A stretch of DNA of 64,000 nt from Megaustenia siamemsis. Lineage: Eukaryota > Mollusca > Gastropoda > Stylommatophora > Ariophantidae. Positions 1 through 10,700 of the stretch are shown here, piece by piece. Where the stretch lies: the NCBI GenBank assembly GCA_032433765.1, contig JAVIAB010000156.1:84799015-84863014 (forward strand), read 5' to 3'. The first letter of the stretch is position 1. Each line of letters begins with the position of its first letter. The translations under genes and the position numbers were made by a program. A model generated the notes under the pieces. That model had not been told where the DNA came from and did not search any database. It saw only the letters and a list, made by a program, of their open reading frames with translations.

Positions 1-596
1 TGTACATCTTGTATAGATGGTTATTACTTGTACATCTTGTATATCTGGTTATTACTTGTATAGCTAGTTATTGCTTGTACATCTTGTATAGCTGGTTATT
101 ACTTGTACATCTTGTATAGCTGGTTATTACGTGTACATCTTGTATAGCTGGTTATTACTTGTACATCTTGTATAACTGGTTATTACTTGTACATCTTGTA
201 TAGCTGGTTATTGCTGGTACATCTTGTATAGCTGATTATTTATTGCTTGTACATCTTGTATAACTGGTTATTACTTGTACATCTTGTATAGCTGATTATT
301 TATTGCTTGTACATCTTGTACAACTGGTTATTACTTTTACATCTTCTATAGCTGGTTATTGCTGGTACATCTTGTATAGCTGGTTATTGCTGGTACATCT
401 TGTATAGCTGGTTATTGCTGGTACATCTTGTATAGCTGGTTATTGCTTGTACATCTTGTATAGCTGGTTATTGCTGGTACATCTTGTATAGCTGGTTATT
501 ACTTTTACATCTTGTATACCTAATTATTGCTTGTACATCTTGTATAGCTGGTTATTGCTTGTATATCTTGTATAGCTGGTTATTGCTTGTACATCT
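1..596. repeat. 28-bp minisatellite, about 21 copies
   Basis: Direct reading shows a tandem unit of about 28 bp containing ACATCTTGTATAGCTGGTTA, with scattered substitutions and a few units lengthened by 3-4 bp (for example near 235-245 and 295-305). The array is cut by the window start, so its full length is unknown. No coding content is supported. Confidence 0.95.
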
Positions 597-904
597 TTTT
601 ACTACCTGGCATTCTTTACCACATTTCATATTTTCATTGCTATAGAGACATCGTGTCACTATTTTAGACATTTGTATTATTTCTATAATCCTCGTATTAT
701 TTAGCAATCAATTACTTCTTTAATCATTGTATTATCAATCTGTCTATTACTTCCCTAATTCTTTTATTATTATTCTTTCTACTAATTCTCTGATTCTCTT
801 ATTTTCTACTATTTTATACTTTACTAATCCTCTTGTTTCAGTCGATATATCATTTTGTAATTCTCTTTTTGTTCTAGAACTCACTTTCAACGTTTATTGC
901 TGTG
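597..904. other. AT-rich stretch without a recognisable gene
   Basis: Between the first two arrays the DNA is AT-rich, with loosely recurring 'attatt' and 'ctaat' words that may be a decayed tandem repeat. The 81-codon open frame starting at 727 is low-complexity and resembles no family I know. I see no tRNA, splice or promoter signal here. Confidence 0.5.
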
Positions 905-1206
905 TGACCTCCTCATTACCAATAACCTCATCGTATAATTTCCTCAGTACCAATAACCCCACCACTGTATAATTTACTCATTATCAATAACCCCACTTCC
1001 TCATTACCAATAACCCTACCACTGTATAATTTCCTCATTACCAATAACCCTACCACTGTATAATTTCCTCATTACCAATAACCCTACCACTGTATAATTT
1101 CCTCATTACCAATAACCCTACCACTGTATAATTTCCTCATTACCAATAACCTACCACTGTATAATTTCCTCATTACCAATAACCCTACCACTGTATAATT
1201 TCCTCT
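905..1206. repeat. 35-bp minisatellite, about 8.5 copies
   Basis: Unit of 35 bp containing TCATTACCAATAACCCTACC followed by ACTGTATAATTTCC. The central copies are nearly identical; the first ones are more diverged. Confidence 0.93.
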
Positions 1207-1732
1207 GACTTTAGCCGAATATTCGATTGACCTACATAATCCTATATGCCTTTACAGCTTTGTCTTACAGTACAATAGGCCGCTAATTCAATCTTTCTTG
1301 TTACAGACATAATCGATGTTCTCAACTCTGCACACGGTAAACTCGGGTAACGCCACAGCTTTATAGCACACGTGTAATCAAATATTGAACAGACAAGAGG
1401 AACAAAACGTGAGGCGGCCAGTGAAGATTTAATAAGAACACAAGGTTCACACATTTCTGGCGCTGATGACGATTTCATGTCGACATATTAGACACCGCTA
1501 CGGGGCGACAGCTGCGCGTCTATAGTTTAATAAAGTGCTTTCTTTTTTTTATATCACGTTATGGGAGGCTTACACGAGGGCTAATTTACTCGCTTGCTCC
1601 CCGTATGTTGTACTGTGTGTATCATATATATATAGAGAGAGAGATGTAAGCACATACATACACACTTGCATACATACACAGTTACACACACACACACAGA
1701 TATACTCGTCTTCTCTTCTTGGTCCTTTACTA
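1207..1732. other. Non-repetitive stretch with short microsatellites
   Basis: About 1207-1600 is complex sequence with no recognisable gene. A 78-codon minus-strand frame (1242-1478) has no family resemblance I can name. At 1626-1705 there are short (TA)n, (GA)n and (CA)n runs. Confidence 0.5.
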
Positions 1733-1980
1733 GTGTAAGTAAAGTGAGACAACTAACAGTTCTCTTCGTGCCTTCAGATACGTATCAGGAACATGATGTT
1801 GGTGCCTATATTTTTCTATAACCAAAGACACATTTTTAGGTCATATGGTCAGTCTTACGTCAGGTCGCACTTAATTCACAGAAGGGTTTCTGGTACCCTT
1901 TGTAGAGACTGAGTGAATCTAGAAGTCAGCCTTATGGAATCGAACCAGTAGCTAGCACACTCAGTCACGAAACCTTGATT
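1733..1980 (-). mobile_element. SINE-1, old diverged copy (tRNA-derived)
   Basis: On the minus strand this aligns along its length with the better preserved SINE-1 copies elsewhere (16633-16887, 46972-47221, 53695-53950). A B-box-like TGGTTCGATTCC lies near 1935-1946. The body words corresponding to GAATATGGTGTTAGTGACC and CTGGGTGAATCCGGAAGCC are present with substitutions. Divergence is high, so this is an old copy or another subfamily. Confidence 0.65.
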
Positions 1981-2034
1981 AACTCATCTGTTGGGTAGTT
2001 AAATGTTTGTCCACAACAGGTTGTCTGGCCTGTC

Positions 2035-2352
2035 AGCACAACAGCGCGCATTGTGTGACGCACCGACAGACACAGCGCGCATTGTGTGACGCACCGACAG
2101 ACACAGCACGCATTGTGTGACGCACCGACAGACACAGCGCGCATTGTGTGACGCACCGACAGACACAGCACGCATTGTGTGACGCACCGACAGACACAGC
2201 GCGCATTGTGTGACGCACCGACAGACACAGCGCGCATTGTGTGACGCACCGACAGACACAGCGCGCATTGTGTGACGCACCGACAGACACAGCGCGCATT
2301 GTGTGACGCACCGACAGACACAGCGCGCATTGTGTGACGCACCGACAGACAT
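2035..2352. repeat. 31-bp minisatellite, about 10 copies
   Basis: Very regular 31-bp unit containing GCGCATTGTGTGACGCACCG. Only a G/A change (GCGC versus GCAC) distinguishes copies. The minus strand is open in all three frames because the unit has no stop codon; this is a property of the repeat, not evidence for a protein. Confidence 0.95.
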
Positions 2353-2508
2353 TGATGTTCTACTTCAGATCACCGACATGATGCTTCGGCTCTAGCAAAC
2401 CCGACCATGGAGCGGACAGAACTGAAAGTGAAATATCTCAATGGCTCACATAGACAAATGGGTAAGGCAGGGTTACACACACTTATTTGGTCAAACTATT
2501 GTTTGATA

Positions 2509-3389
2509 GTTGTGTGCTGTCACCAGATTTGTTTAATATTTATAGTGAGATTATTTTAAGATCCATAAGGGGCATGCCTGGAATAACAATAGGAGGTCAT
2601 AATATAAATAATATAAGGTATGCTGATGATACAGTCTTAATCGCTAAGAGTGAAAATGAGTTACAAGAAATGTTGGACATTATAGTGAAGGAAAGCAAAA
2701 TAAAGCACTCAGCCTTTATAGCAAAAAGACAGAGGTAGTGGTAATAACAAAGAAAAAGACACCACCTCAGTGCAAAATAAAGACAAGTGGAACAATATTA
2801 AAACAGGTAAATGAATTTAAATATTTGTTAACCTCAGACGGAAGATGTACATAAGAGGTGAGATGCAGAACGGCTCAGGCAAAAGCAGCTTTCTAAAAAA
2901 TGAGGAAGATACTATGAAATCCATTTTTGACAATAGAAACAAGAAAAAGAGTTCTTAATGTTATGTAGAGCCAGTCTTAACATATGGATGCGAATCATGG
3001 ACAATAAGACAACAGACAAGAAAATTACTGGAGTCTGTAGAAATGTGGTTTTACAGAAGAATGTTGAGAGTACCATGGACAGCTAAGATGAATAATGAAG
3101 ATGTTCTGAAAGAGGTCAAAGCAAAAAGAGAGCTAATTTCCAATATTAGGAAGAGACAATCATCATTTTTTGGCCATGTAATGAAAAGAGAACAAATGGA
3201 ATATATTGTAACAACTGGAAAAATTGAGGGACGAAGAGATAGAGAGAAGCAAATAGAAAAAATAACAGACAGCTTAAGAGAATGGCTTGGCAGAAGGTCA
3301 ACAAAAGAAATGATAAATAGCTGCCGAGATCGAAAGTTGTGGAGAGACATGATCACCTACGCCAGTAGGCCCGGTACTTGATGATGATG
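2509..3389 (+). mobile_element. LINE L-A, 5'-truncated copy with 11-bp target duplication
   Basis: Non-LTR retrotransposon 3' half. It starts inside the reverse transcriptase domain (CVLSPDLFN), followed by the YADDTVLIA catalytic box near 2620-2645. After frameshifts comes the typical LINE C-terminal region (FYRRMLRVPW, FFGHVMKRE, GKIEGRRDRE), ending at about 3381. The 3' end is a short GATGATGAT tail. ATTGTTTGATA occurs at 2498-2508 and again at 3390-3400, which fits a target-site duplication and sets the boundaries. Not functional. A second copy lies at 53544-54302. I do not assign a clade. Confidence 0.88.
3043..3381 (+). pseudogene. L-A LINE ORF2 C-terminal fragment
   Basis: This 112-codon open frame is the longest intact piece of the L-A polyprotein. 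It runs from the FYRRMLR motif through FFGHVMKRE to a terminal ASRPGT. In complete LINEs this region lies downstream of the reverse transcriptase. It lacks the endonuclease and most of the reverse transcriptase, and upstream frames are shifted, so it is a retrotransposon remnant and not a host gene. Confidence 0.85.
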
Positions 3390-3504
3390 ATTGTTTGATA
3401 AACACGGAGAGGAACAAGCGATTATCGGCGACACGGCCATTACAACATGCCCGATACACGAGCTAGAGAAGGTAACACAGACAGACTGTATTTGCTGGGT
3501 GGGC

Positions 3505-3805
3505 AATAGAATCAGACAACACATACAGACAACACAGATAGACAACACGGGCAAGCAACACAGACAAGCAACACAGACAGACAACACAGACAGACAACAC
3601 ATACAGACAACACAGACAGACAATACAGATAGACAACACAAGCAAGCAACACAGACAGACAACACAGACAGACAACACAGACAGACAACAGAGATATACA
3701 ACATAGATAGACAACACAGACAAACAACATAGATAAACAACGCAGATAGACAACACAAGCAAGCAATACAGGCAGGCAACACAGGCAGGCAACACAGATA
3801 AATAA
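3505..3805. repeat. 13-bp degenerate minisatellite
   Basis: Unit ACAGACAGACAAC with many variants (ACATACAGACAAC, AAGCAAGCAACAC). The array ends in a decayed tail that continues loosely to about 3900. Confidence 0.88.
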
Positions 3806-4124
3806 ACAGAAACATTTAAATTTCACAAACTGAGAGACAGTGTTTAGATAGACAACCAGAAACATTTAGTTTTCACAGACAAAGATAGACAGCATAGACA
3901 GACTATATTAACGTGTCACAGAACGCGGAACTTGATGATGATTATTAGCATAGGATGGCCCATCAAACGAGGATAGTTCATGGACGCGAGCTTGCCAAAC
4001 TAGATGTGGTTGGAGGGATCGAAGAGGGCAATAAGACGAGAGATTCCATTAAGTCAACACATATCTGGCAGCAGCTATCACTGGGGCATGTCTTGGAAAA
4101 TATCCACAACTCTTGGTAAAAAGT
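3806..4124. other. Short stretch between arrays
   Basis: Decayed flank of the preceding array, then complex sequence with a GATGATGATTATTAG run near 3930-3950 that resembles a LINE 3' tail. The 100 bp after it have no gene-like feature. Confidence 0.4.
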
Positions 4125-4589
4125 TTATATCAATAGTTTATATCAATAGTTTATATCAATTGTTTATATCAATAGCTCATATCAATAGTTTATATCAATT
4201 GTTTATATCAATAGCTCATATCAATAGTTTATATCAATTGTTTATATCAATAGCTCATATCAATAGTTTATATCAATAGTTTTATATAAATAGTTTATAT
4301 CAATAGCTCATATCAATAGTTTATATCAATAGCTTATATCAATAGTTTACATCAATAGCTCATATCAATAGTTTATATCATAGCTTATATCAATAGTTTA
4401 CATCAATAGCTCATATCAATAGTTTATATCAATAGCTCATATCAATAATTTATATCAATAGTTCATATCAATAGTTCATAGCAATATTTTATATCAATAG
4501 TTTATATCAATAGCTCATATCAATAGTTTATATCAATAGCTCATATCAATAGTTTATATCAATTGTTTATATCAATAGTTCAAATCAAT
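4125..4589. repeat. 13-bp minisatellite with 26-bp higher order, left part
   Basis: Unit ATATCAATAGTTT alternates with ATATCAATAGCTC, giving a partial 26-bp higher-order period. The same repeat resumes at 6849 after a LINE insertion, so both parts were one array. Confidence 0.93.
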
Positions 4590-4953
4590 TCTTCTACTTC
4601 TTCTTCCCTTCCTCATCTGCCTTTCAGCGTCGAGGGGAGATATAATTTGCTGTCTTTTGCTCTTCAGTTCGCCTCTGCTGCTGTTATGTTTCCTAGTGCT
4701 TCTAATATTCCATCGATCCATCTTTTTGTTTGTCGACCCTTGGGTGTGGTGTTCTCACAACGTTTGTTGAAGGCTCAGTGTGTTGTGTTTTGAACTTTCT
4801 GCCTTGTCACGTGGCAAAACCATTTTAACTGTTGTTTCCTTATATATTCTATGGCGGGGGCTATTCCTAGCTTTTTTCTCAGTTCTTCATTTCTGATCTT
4901 ATCTCTCAGACTGTTTCCTGTCATTCGTCTAACACATTTCATCTCTGTAGAGG

Positions 4954-5433
4954 TTATTTTTTCTTATTGTTCTTGCATCTATGGTCCAGGTCTGGCATCG
5001 GTAGCACAACGTTGGGATGAAGATTGTATTGTATAGTGCTCGTTTTGCCTCCAGAGTTATTTCCTTGTTGGACAATAGTGGTGATAACTGTCCAATGATT
5101 TGACAAGCTTTGTTGCATCTTGATTCTATCTCTGCTGTTTGAGAATTGTCGATTGTCATTAGACTTCCTAGGTATTTGAATTCCTCTGCTTGTTTTAGTT
5201 GTCTGCCTTCTATAGTTTATGTTGATGTTCTGTTTATTTTTGGCGACATTCATGACTTCTGTTTTGTTGATGTTGATTTTCATGTTGTATTTTGTGCCTG
5301 AGATGTTGAGTTTGTTTAAGTGTTCTTGTAGGTCTTCTATTGTTTCATGTATTAGTGCCTGATCGTCTGCAAATAAAAGCTCGTTGATCTCCTCTGTCTC
5401 TGATGGGTTGGCTAGCTTGCATATATAGTCCAT
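4954..5433 (-). pseudogene. L-C reverse transcriptase fragment (FADD box)
   Basis: Minus-strand frame containing INELLFADDQALIHET, the catalytic FADD box, followed by the thumb-like region around KININKTEVMNV. It is interrupted downstream relative to the sister copy at 16749-17288, where the same protein continues as QLKQVEEFKYLGSLMTND. Confidence 0.82.
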
Positions 5434-5474
5434 GTATGTAATAAACAGTAGGGGGGATAGTACGCACCCCTGTC

Positions 5475-5681
5475 TTACACCTGATCTAACTTCGAAGTGG
5501 TCTGTGTAGCCTGCTGCTGTTGATGTAGAGACTTTTTAATTAGGTTGGTTAGATGTTGGCTTACTCCGTATGTTGTTAGTATCTCCCACAGTTGTTCTCT
5601 GTTTACTCTGTCGAATGCTTTTTCCTGGTCAATGAAGGCTATGCATAAGTTTTGATTGTGTTCTGTCGATTTTTTCTGCAA
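5475..5681 (-). pseudogene. L-C reverse transcriptase fragment (AFDRV box)
   Basis: Minus-strand frame with LCIAFIDQEKAFDRVNREQ. The first catalytic Asp of the reverse transcriptase palm lies in this FID-AFDRV box. The frame breaks on both sides. The neighbouring frame at 5639-5902 carries the preceding box (PIWKKKGSNRDCNQYRGISL) and the frame at 4954-5433 carries the FADD box, so they are successive pieces of one decayed ORF. Confidence 0.82.
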
Positions 5682-6848
5682 GCTGTTTTGATGTGAATAG
5701 TGCGTCGGTACATCCTCTGTTTTTTTCGGAACCCCATTTGAGAATCGCTTAACTGTAGTTCTATTATTGGTCTCAGCCTTTTTTCCAAGATTTTGGAGTA
5801 TAACTTTCCTACATGGCTGAGAAGAGATATACCTCTATATTGATTGCAGTCTCTGTTGCTACCTTTCTTTTTCCATATTGGTATGATGAGTGCCTGTTGC
5901 AAGTCTTCTGAGGCTTGTTGTTGGTGTCATGCTGCAATAAATATTCTGTGTAGCCATTGCACTCCTGTTTCTCCTGCTGCTGCTATTATTTATATTGGTA
6001 TGTTATCTATCCCCGATGCTTTATTTCTTGGTGCATATTTAATTACTTCTTCGATTTCCTCAGGTTCGGTGGTTCAGTATTTGTGAGTTCTAGCGTGGTT
6101 TTTGTTGTCTTATTGGTAGTTGGTATGTTTAACATGTCTTCAAAATATTCTTTCCATCTCTGTTGCATACATTGGTTATTTGATATTGGCTGTCCGTCTT
6201 TGTCATTTATCAGCTCAGTAGGATCATGGTTTTCTTTTCTCGCTCTTGTGGCTTTTACTGCTTTGTAGAAATCTCTTGCGGCTGTCTTGAAGTCCCTGCT
6301 CATGTTTTGTCCGAATTCTGTCCAATTCCTTTGCTTAGCTTCTTTGATCAACATTTTAACTCTTTTTCGAACTAAGGCATATTTTTTCATATTTTTCTTA
6401 GTTCTTGTTCTCCCTCCAATTTTTAAGCAGTTTCTTCTTTTCTTTAATTGTTTTTCTGTTTCGTTCCACCACGGGGTGCTCTTTTTCCCTTCTCTTGTTC
6501 TTAGCTTCGGTCCACAAACTGTTTTAGAGATGTTGGTTACTGCTTCCTTAAATTGTTTCCACTCTTCTTCTACTGTGCATACTTCGTTAGGGAGTTTCTT
6601 GAATTCCTCTGTTAGTTTTTCTTCTAGGGTTTTCCTTGATTCTTGATCTTTTAATTGTTTTATTTTTATTGTCTGTTATTTTCGCTTCTTTTGTTTGTTT
6701 TCGTATATTCTCTTGATTTTTGGCTGTCTTAGTGTGATCATAACCATCTTTTATCCGTGTCATCAGTAATATTCGGGATTGCTCTACTGTCGGTTACCCT
6801 TTTCTTGTTCAGGTGTCTTGTTAGTATAAAATTATCTGGCTTCTGCAT

Positions 6849-6952
6849 GTTCATATCAATAGTTTGTATAAATAGTTCATATAAAATGTTTATATCAATA
6901 GCTCATATCAATAGTTTATTTAAATAGCTCATATCAATAGTTCATATCAATA
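6849..6952. repeat. 13-bp minisatellite, right part after LINE insertion
   Basis: Continuation of the ATATCAATAGTTT/GCTC array of 4125-4589 on the other side of LINE L-C. Confidence 0.88.
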
Positions 6953-6954
6953 GA

Positions 6955-7168
6955 CACAACTTGTGGTTTTAGAACAAATGTTGTATTTTTATTGTATTTT
7001 TATTGAAAAAAAAGTTACATTTCTTTAGACAAAACTTGTATTTCAAGAATAAAAGTTGCATTTATAGAACATATATTTTATTTATAGACCAAAAGTTGTA
7101 TTTCTACGACTAACTTTGTATTTCTATATAATAAAAAAAACTTGTGTTAATATGACACATTAGTAGCA
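6955..7168. repeat. About 20-bp degenerate repeat, left part
   Basis: Loosely repeated GACAAAAGTTGTATTTCTAT-like units with A-rich interruptions. The same repeat continues at 7496-7870, so the sequence between (7178-7486) is an insertion. Confidence 0.75.
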
Positions 7169-7177
7169 CAAATGTTA

Positions 7178-7486
7178 AAGGTAAAGATACGAGACTTGAA
7201 TCGGAGACTTAGCATGCCAGTTGTTACCCATATGTGCTCGTCCGCAAGTGTTCTGAGACTCCTGTCTAGTGTTGCCTAAAGCATCGTAACTCACGAGCAA
7301 AGCACCATTTCTCACCTACCCAGAGTGCAACGCTGGTACCCATTTCTGCCAGCAGTTGGGTCGACCACGGGGGTATGTTTTTCCCAACCACGAGTACAAT
7401 TTCACAAACTGCTTCCAGCGACCATCAAACACAAGTTGTCTGAACAACGGTAGCTGGGGTGTACCAACTAGGCCACCGAGGTCCCC
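7178..7486 (-). mobile_element. SINE-2 candidate, 309 bp, flanked by 9-bp duplication
   Basis: A GC-richer block interrupts an AT-rich tandem array and is bounded by CAAATGTTA at 7169-7177 and 7487-7495, as expected for a target-site duplication. On the minus strand it begins GGGGACCTCGGTGGCCTAGT; TGGCCTAGTTGG resembles a tRNA A box, and GTGGTCGACCC could be a decayed B box. It has no ORF. Its length, tRNA-like head and duplication suggest a SINE family distinct from SINE-1. Only one copy is in the window. Confidence 0.6.
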
Positions 7487-7495
7487 CAAATGTTA

Positions 7496-7870
7496 TTTGT
7501 CTGCAGCAAAAGTTGTATTTCTGTGACAAAGGTATTTATATTAAAGAAAAAAAAACGTGTGTTAATATGACAAATGTTATAATTTTGCAGTAGAAGTTGT
7601 ATTTCTAGAGCAAGTGCTGCATTCCTCTGATAAAAGTTGTATTTTTATGACAAAATATGTTTTTATGACAAATGTTGTATTTCTATGACAAAAGTTGTAT
7701 TTCTATAACAAAATATGTTTCTATGACACAAGTTGTATTTGTATGACAAAAGTTGTATTTATATAACAAAATATGCCTCTATGACAAATGTTGTATTTCT
7801 ATGACAAATGTATTTCTATGACAAAATATGTTTCTATGACAAAAAGTTGTATTTCTGCATCAAATGTGTA
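7496..7870. repeat. About 20-bp degenerate repeat, right part
   Basis: Units such as TATGACAAAAGTTGTATTTC recur with 16-21 bp spacing and are the continuation of 6955-7168. Confidence 0.8.
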
Positions 7871-8867
7871 TCTAAAAGACATAACTGTCTCTTGTTCATT
7901 GTCCAGACAAAAGTGGTTATGAGGTCAGGACAAAACCTAGGCTTCTACAGCTAAACATTTGTCTCTGAGAACTCTGAGGCTGGTTTTTCTAGAATAGGAT
8001 GTGTTCCTGAGGTGAATTTGTGAATAGCGTTGCTGAGACATTACCATCTGGTGATCAATAACATTCACTACACGCACACACATTCTCTCTCTCTCTCCCA
8101 GCCCCCTCTATCCAGTCCCCAACCCCAATCGTCTTTTTCTCAAAACATTTACCAGATGTCAAATTACTCATCCAATCAAATGTGAACACGTAGTCAGTCA
8201 AGATATTTTCTGATTGGCTGTCAATTTCTACTTTCGAGTATCCTGCATCATCATTGCACTATTGTTCCACCATAAGCGCACCCTCATTCGTGCACAATTA
8301 TTGCAACATTAGTGCATCATTATTACACAATGGAGACAAAGGTCCCTCACAGCAGCATAGCTGGAAGGTGTCTGTGACCCACAGCTGAGGGCTTGCGCCA
8401 GGATCGCTGAACCAGATCGATCCAGACTCCGCTCCACCTCATCGCGGTGACTCGAGAAACAGACTAACCTTTCTAGTCTGGCCAGGCGAGTTAGGGAAGT
8501 CGGATGTGTTGGGTCGAAATTCGCAAATATCACAGCTCTACTGCAAACTACAACACGACGTATCTACGCCTACATAACGTCCGTCTAAGGGCGGATGACG
8601 AAGAGGTCAATCAACCCCTTTATTGGTCATCGAGTGAACGACAGAAGGATTCCACAGAAATCTATTCAGGCTGCTCACAATGGACATTAGCATTCGCACA
8701 ACAAATCTACACCTCCCCATTGGTCTAATGTGTGCGCCTTTAGTGGCACGTGACAAACATCATCAGGTGCCATATACAAACGACATGCCGGTCGATTTAT
8801 ACATGATCTGGCCGTTCCTCATCAACACCAGAGTTCACCTCTTCATTTAAACCTATTCATCTGATTC
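7871..8867. other. Gene-free complex sequence
   Basis: A short (CA)/(CT) microsatellite lies at 8076-8100 and a short run of dispersed words (TGCATCATTATT-like) at 8245-8330. Frames of about 74 codons at 8309-8533 and 8504-8728 match no family I recognise. The word CAGACTAACC recurs at about 8460 and 9320, so part of this may be an unidentified old repeat. Confidence 0.4.
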
Positions 8868-9125
8868 CAATGCACTCCGAGTTGTGGGAAGAGCACAGGA
8901 CTTCGACAAACACAGATCCACGTCACTTCTTCGGGTGATGGAAATGGGAGCTAAGTTGGGCACAGCCAGAAATGAGAAACTTAGTGGCTATGTAAGAAGA
9001 CTTATCAACCAACATAGAACTGGAGTCGTCAGTCGCTGGACACTGAGTGAATTGTTGAGGAGGGGATCTGAGCACCTATGGACATGTTCGGAGTGCAATG
9101 ATGATGACCCGCAAAAAGCTCAATA
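8868..9125 (+). mobile_element. LINE L-E 3' end (RNase H-type LINE), plus strand
   Basis: This 260-bp block matches, in opposite orientation, the 3' end of the longer element at 57533-58944. Shared words include CAATGCACTCCGAG, GGACTTCGACAAACACAG, GAACTGGAGTCGTCAGTCGC and a terminal GAGTGCAATGATGATGACCC. The match stops abruptly at about 8868, which indicates 5' truncation. The frame GAKLGTARNEKL lies downstream of the RNase H domain in the full element. Confidence 0.75.
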
Positions 9126-9732
9126 ACTCACTCAATCTGACTTGTAGTTCCTGTTCTCTATCTCCCTGTGTCTCCGTGATCTTCTATCTAACACGCTGTT
9201 ACAATATGCTCCAGCTTTGTTGTCTTCATATTGACGGCTGTCAGCCATTTTGTGCGACAAGATCGATGAACCGCAACTATTCAGATCCAACTCCAACCCT
9301 AAGCTGTGCCTCTAGTAACAGACTAACCAACCTGATTAAACGAGTAGAGATCGAGATGGAAGGTAGCCCGGTGCACAAAAGGGCCCTGATGTGTTTTAGG
9401 CTAAAATTCTAACCTGTCGCTGATTGTCAAACACAATACGACGCATTCATTTTAGTGCCTTTTAAGGGCGGGCGGTAAAGTGCAGTCGCCGAGTGATCAC
9501 AGAAGAACATTATGTTGACATAACAAAAGCGGCTAACGCGGTCTGGGAAGGTCTCTGTGTGTATGATCAGCATTGAAGACGTGTCCACCACTCACTGTGT
9601 CTCGTCATCATATTCTCAACATTTTCCACGAGAAAGTAGCGTGGCGGTTAATAAAGAAACTGAGCGACTCGAACTGCAGGAGTCCAATAAGAACATTGAT
9701 CCCCAGTTCCTGCCAGAAATAAATAACATCCC
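9126..9732. other. Gene-free complex sequence
   Basis: No recognisable coding, RNA or repeat feature. The 104-codon frame at 9098-9412 and the long serine-rich frame starting at 9557 (which runs into the triplet repeat) show no family resemblance. Confidence 0.45.
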
Positions 9733-9975
9733 GTCATCGTCATTGTCATCGTCATCATCATCGTCATCAACGTCATCGTCATTATCATCATCATCATCGT
9801 TATCATTATCATTTGCATCGTCATCATTATCTTTATCGTTATTATCATCGCCATCATCACCGTCATCATTAGCATCGTCATCATCGTCATTATTTTCGCC
9901 ATCATCATCATCATCATTATTATTATTATCGTCATCGCCATTATCATCACGTCATCGTAATCATCATCAGGTCGC
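9733..9975. repeat. (TCA/TCG)n triplet microsatellite, the expanded tail of a LINE relic
   Basis: About 80 trinucleotides, mostly TCA and TCG. On the minus strand this reads (GAT)n directly after the 3' end of a minus-strand LINE relic. The other LINEs here (L-A, L-B) also end in short GATGATGAT tails, so this array is best read as an expanded tail. A serine-rich plus-strand frame through it is a repeat artefact. Confidence 0.85.
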
Positions 9976-10700
9976 ATGTCCTTCACAGAACGGTGCATTC
10001 ACCACAGCTTGTCAGAAAGAATCTCTGTCTCTAGCCAGATCTCCCACAGAACGGTGCATTCACCACAGCTTGTCAGAAAGAATCTCTGTCTCTAGCCAGA
10101 TCTCCCACAGAACGGTGCATTCACCACAGCTTGTCAGAAAGAATCTCTGTCTCTAGCCAGATCTCCCACAGAACGGTGCATTCACCACAGCTTGTCAGAA
10201 AGAATCTCTGTCTCTAGCCAGATCTCCCACAGAACGGTGCATTCACCACAGCTTGTCAGAAAGAATCTCTGTCTCTAGCCAGATCTCCCACAGAACGGTG
10301 CATTCACCACAGCTTGTCAGAAAGAATCTCTGTCTCTAGCCAGATCTCCCACTTCTTTCGTTGTCATGTTCGAGGTCTATTAATATCTTCAAACCACCTT
10401 CTTCTTGGTCTGCCCCTGATGCGTCACATTTGAACAATACCTCCATTATTGTACTTCCCAGCCCGCTTGTGTCTTTTGATGTAGCCATGATTTCCCATGT
10501 AAAATAGTGTCTTTATAAACCAGTTCTTGTTAATGTTTAAATCTTGTAATATCTCTTCATTGCTCTTTTGCATGATCGAAAGGTACCTTAAGGATTTGTC
10601 TGCAGGATTTTGTTTCGAATGAAGCGATTTTTTCCCTTGCTCTTTATGATCTGTAACTTCACATTGTAACGTTTAGGTTATATTCACTCTCAAAGTACTA
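9970..10700 (-). mobile_element. LINE relic with an internal 61-bp array
   Basis: On the minus strand, 10700-10350 translates, with frame breaks, to a typical LINE C-terminal region (FIKTLFYMGNHGYIKRH, GRPRRRWFEDINRP), followed by LARDRDSF and VVNAPFCEGHAT at the very end, then the (GAT)n tail. The final coding stretch has been copied six times as a 61-bp tandem array (9984-10350). This family is related to, but distinct from, L-B. Confidence 0.72.
9984..10350. repeat. 61-bp tandem array, six copies, derived from LINE coding end
   Basis: Starts of CACAGAACGGTGCATTCACC at 9984, 10045, 10106, 10167, 10228 and 10289 give an exact 61-bp period with almost no divergence. On the minus strand each unit encodes the LINE terminus (LARDRDSF through VVNAPFC). 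The near identity suggests recent amplification. Confidence 0.95.

Larger units (their letters stand above)
4590..6848 (-). mobile_element. LINE L-C, 2.26-kb minus-strand copy inside a minisatellite
   Basis: On the minus strand, reading from 6848 down, the element shows a linker region (QRWKEYFEDMLN near 6180), reverse transcriptase boxes YRGISLLSHVGKLYSKILEKRL near 5800, FIDQEKAFDRVNREQLW near 5620 and LLFADDQALIHETIEDLQ near 5360, then the region around ALYNTIFIPTLCY. Its 3' end is a GAA-rich tail at 4590-4610. Several frameshifts interrupt the ORF. Both flanks are the ATATCAATAGTTT array. GTTCAAATCAAT (4578-4589) and GTTCATATCAAT (6849-6860) fit a 12-bp duplication with one mismatch, although the repeat itself makes this ambiguous. 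The 5' end (endonuclease) is missing. Confidence 0.88.

Noticed and set aside
1..596. CRISPR-like regular repeats
   Set aside because: Units are head-to-tail with no unique spacers, and the DNA is eukaryotic. The same applies to all other arrays in the window.
1965..2352. Cys-rich minus-strand ORFs of 92-125 codons
   Set aside because: They come from the 31-bp array, which is open in all three frames on that strand.
2461..2520. Reverse transcriptase motif VRQG continuing into CVLSP across a small insertion
   Set aside because: GTAAGGCAGGG at about 2461 looked like the coding sequence just before CVLSP, but the ATTGTTTGATA duplication places the LINE's left edge at 2509, so the resemblance is coincidental.
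9557..10156. 199-codon serine-rich ORF
   Set aside because: It spans the (TCA)n repeat and the 61-bp array. The real coding signal here is a LINE relic on the opposite strand.
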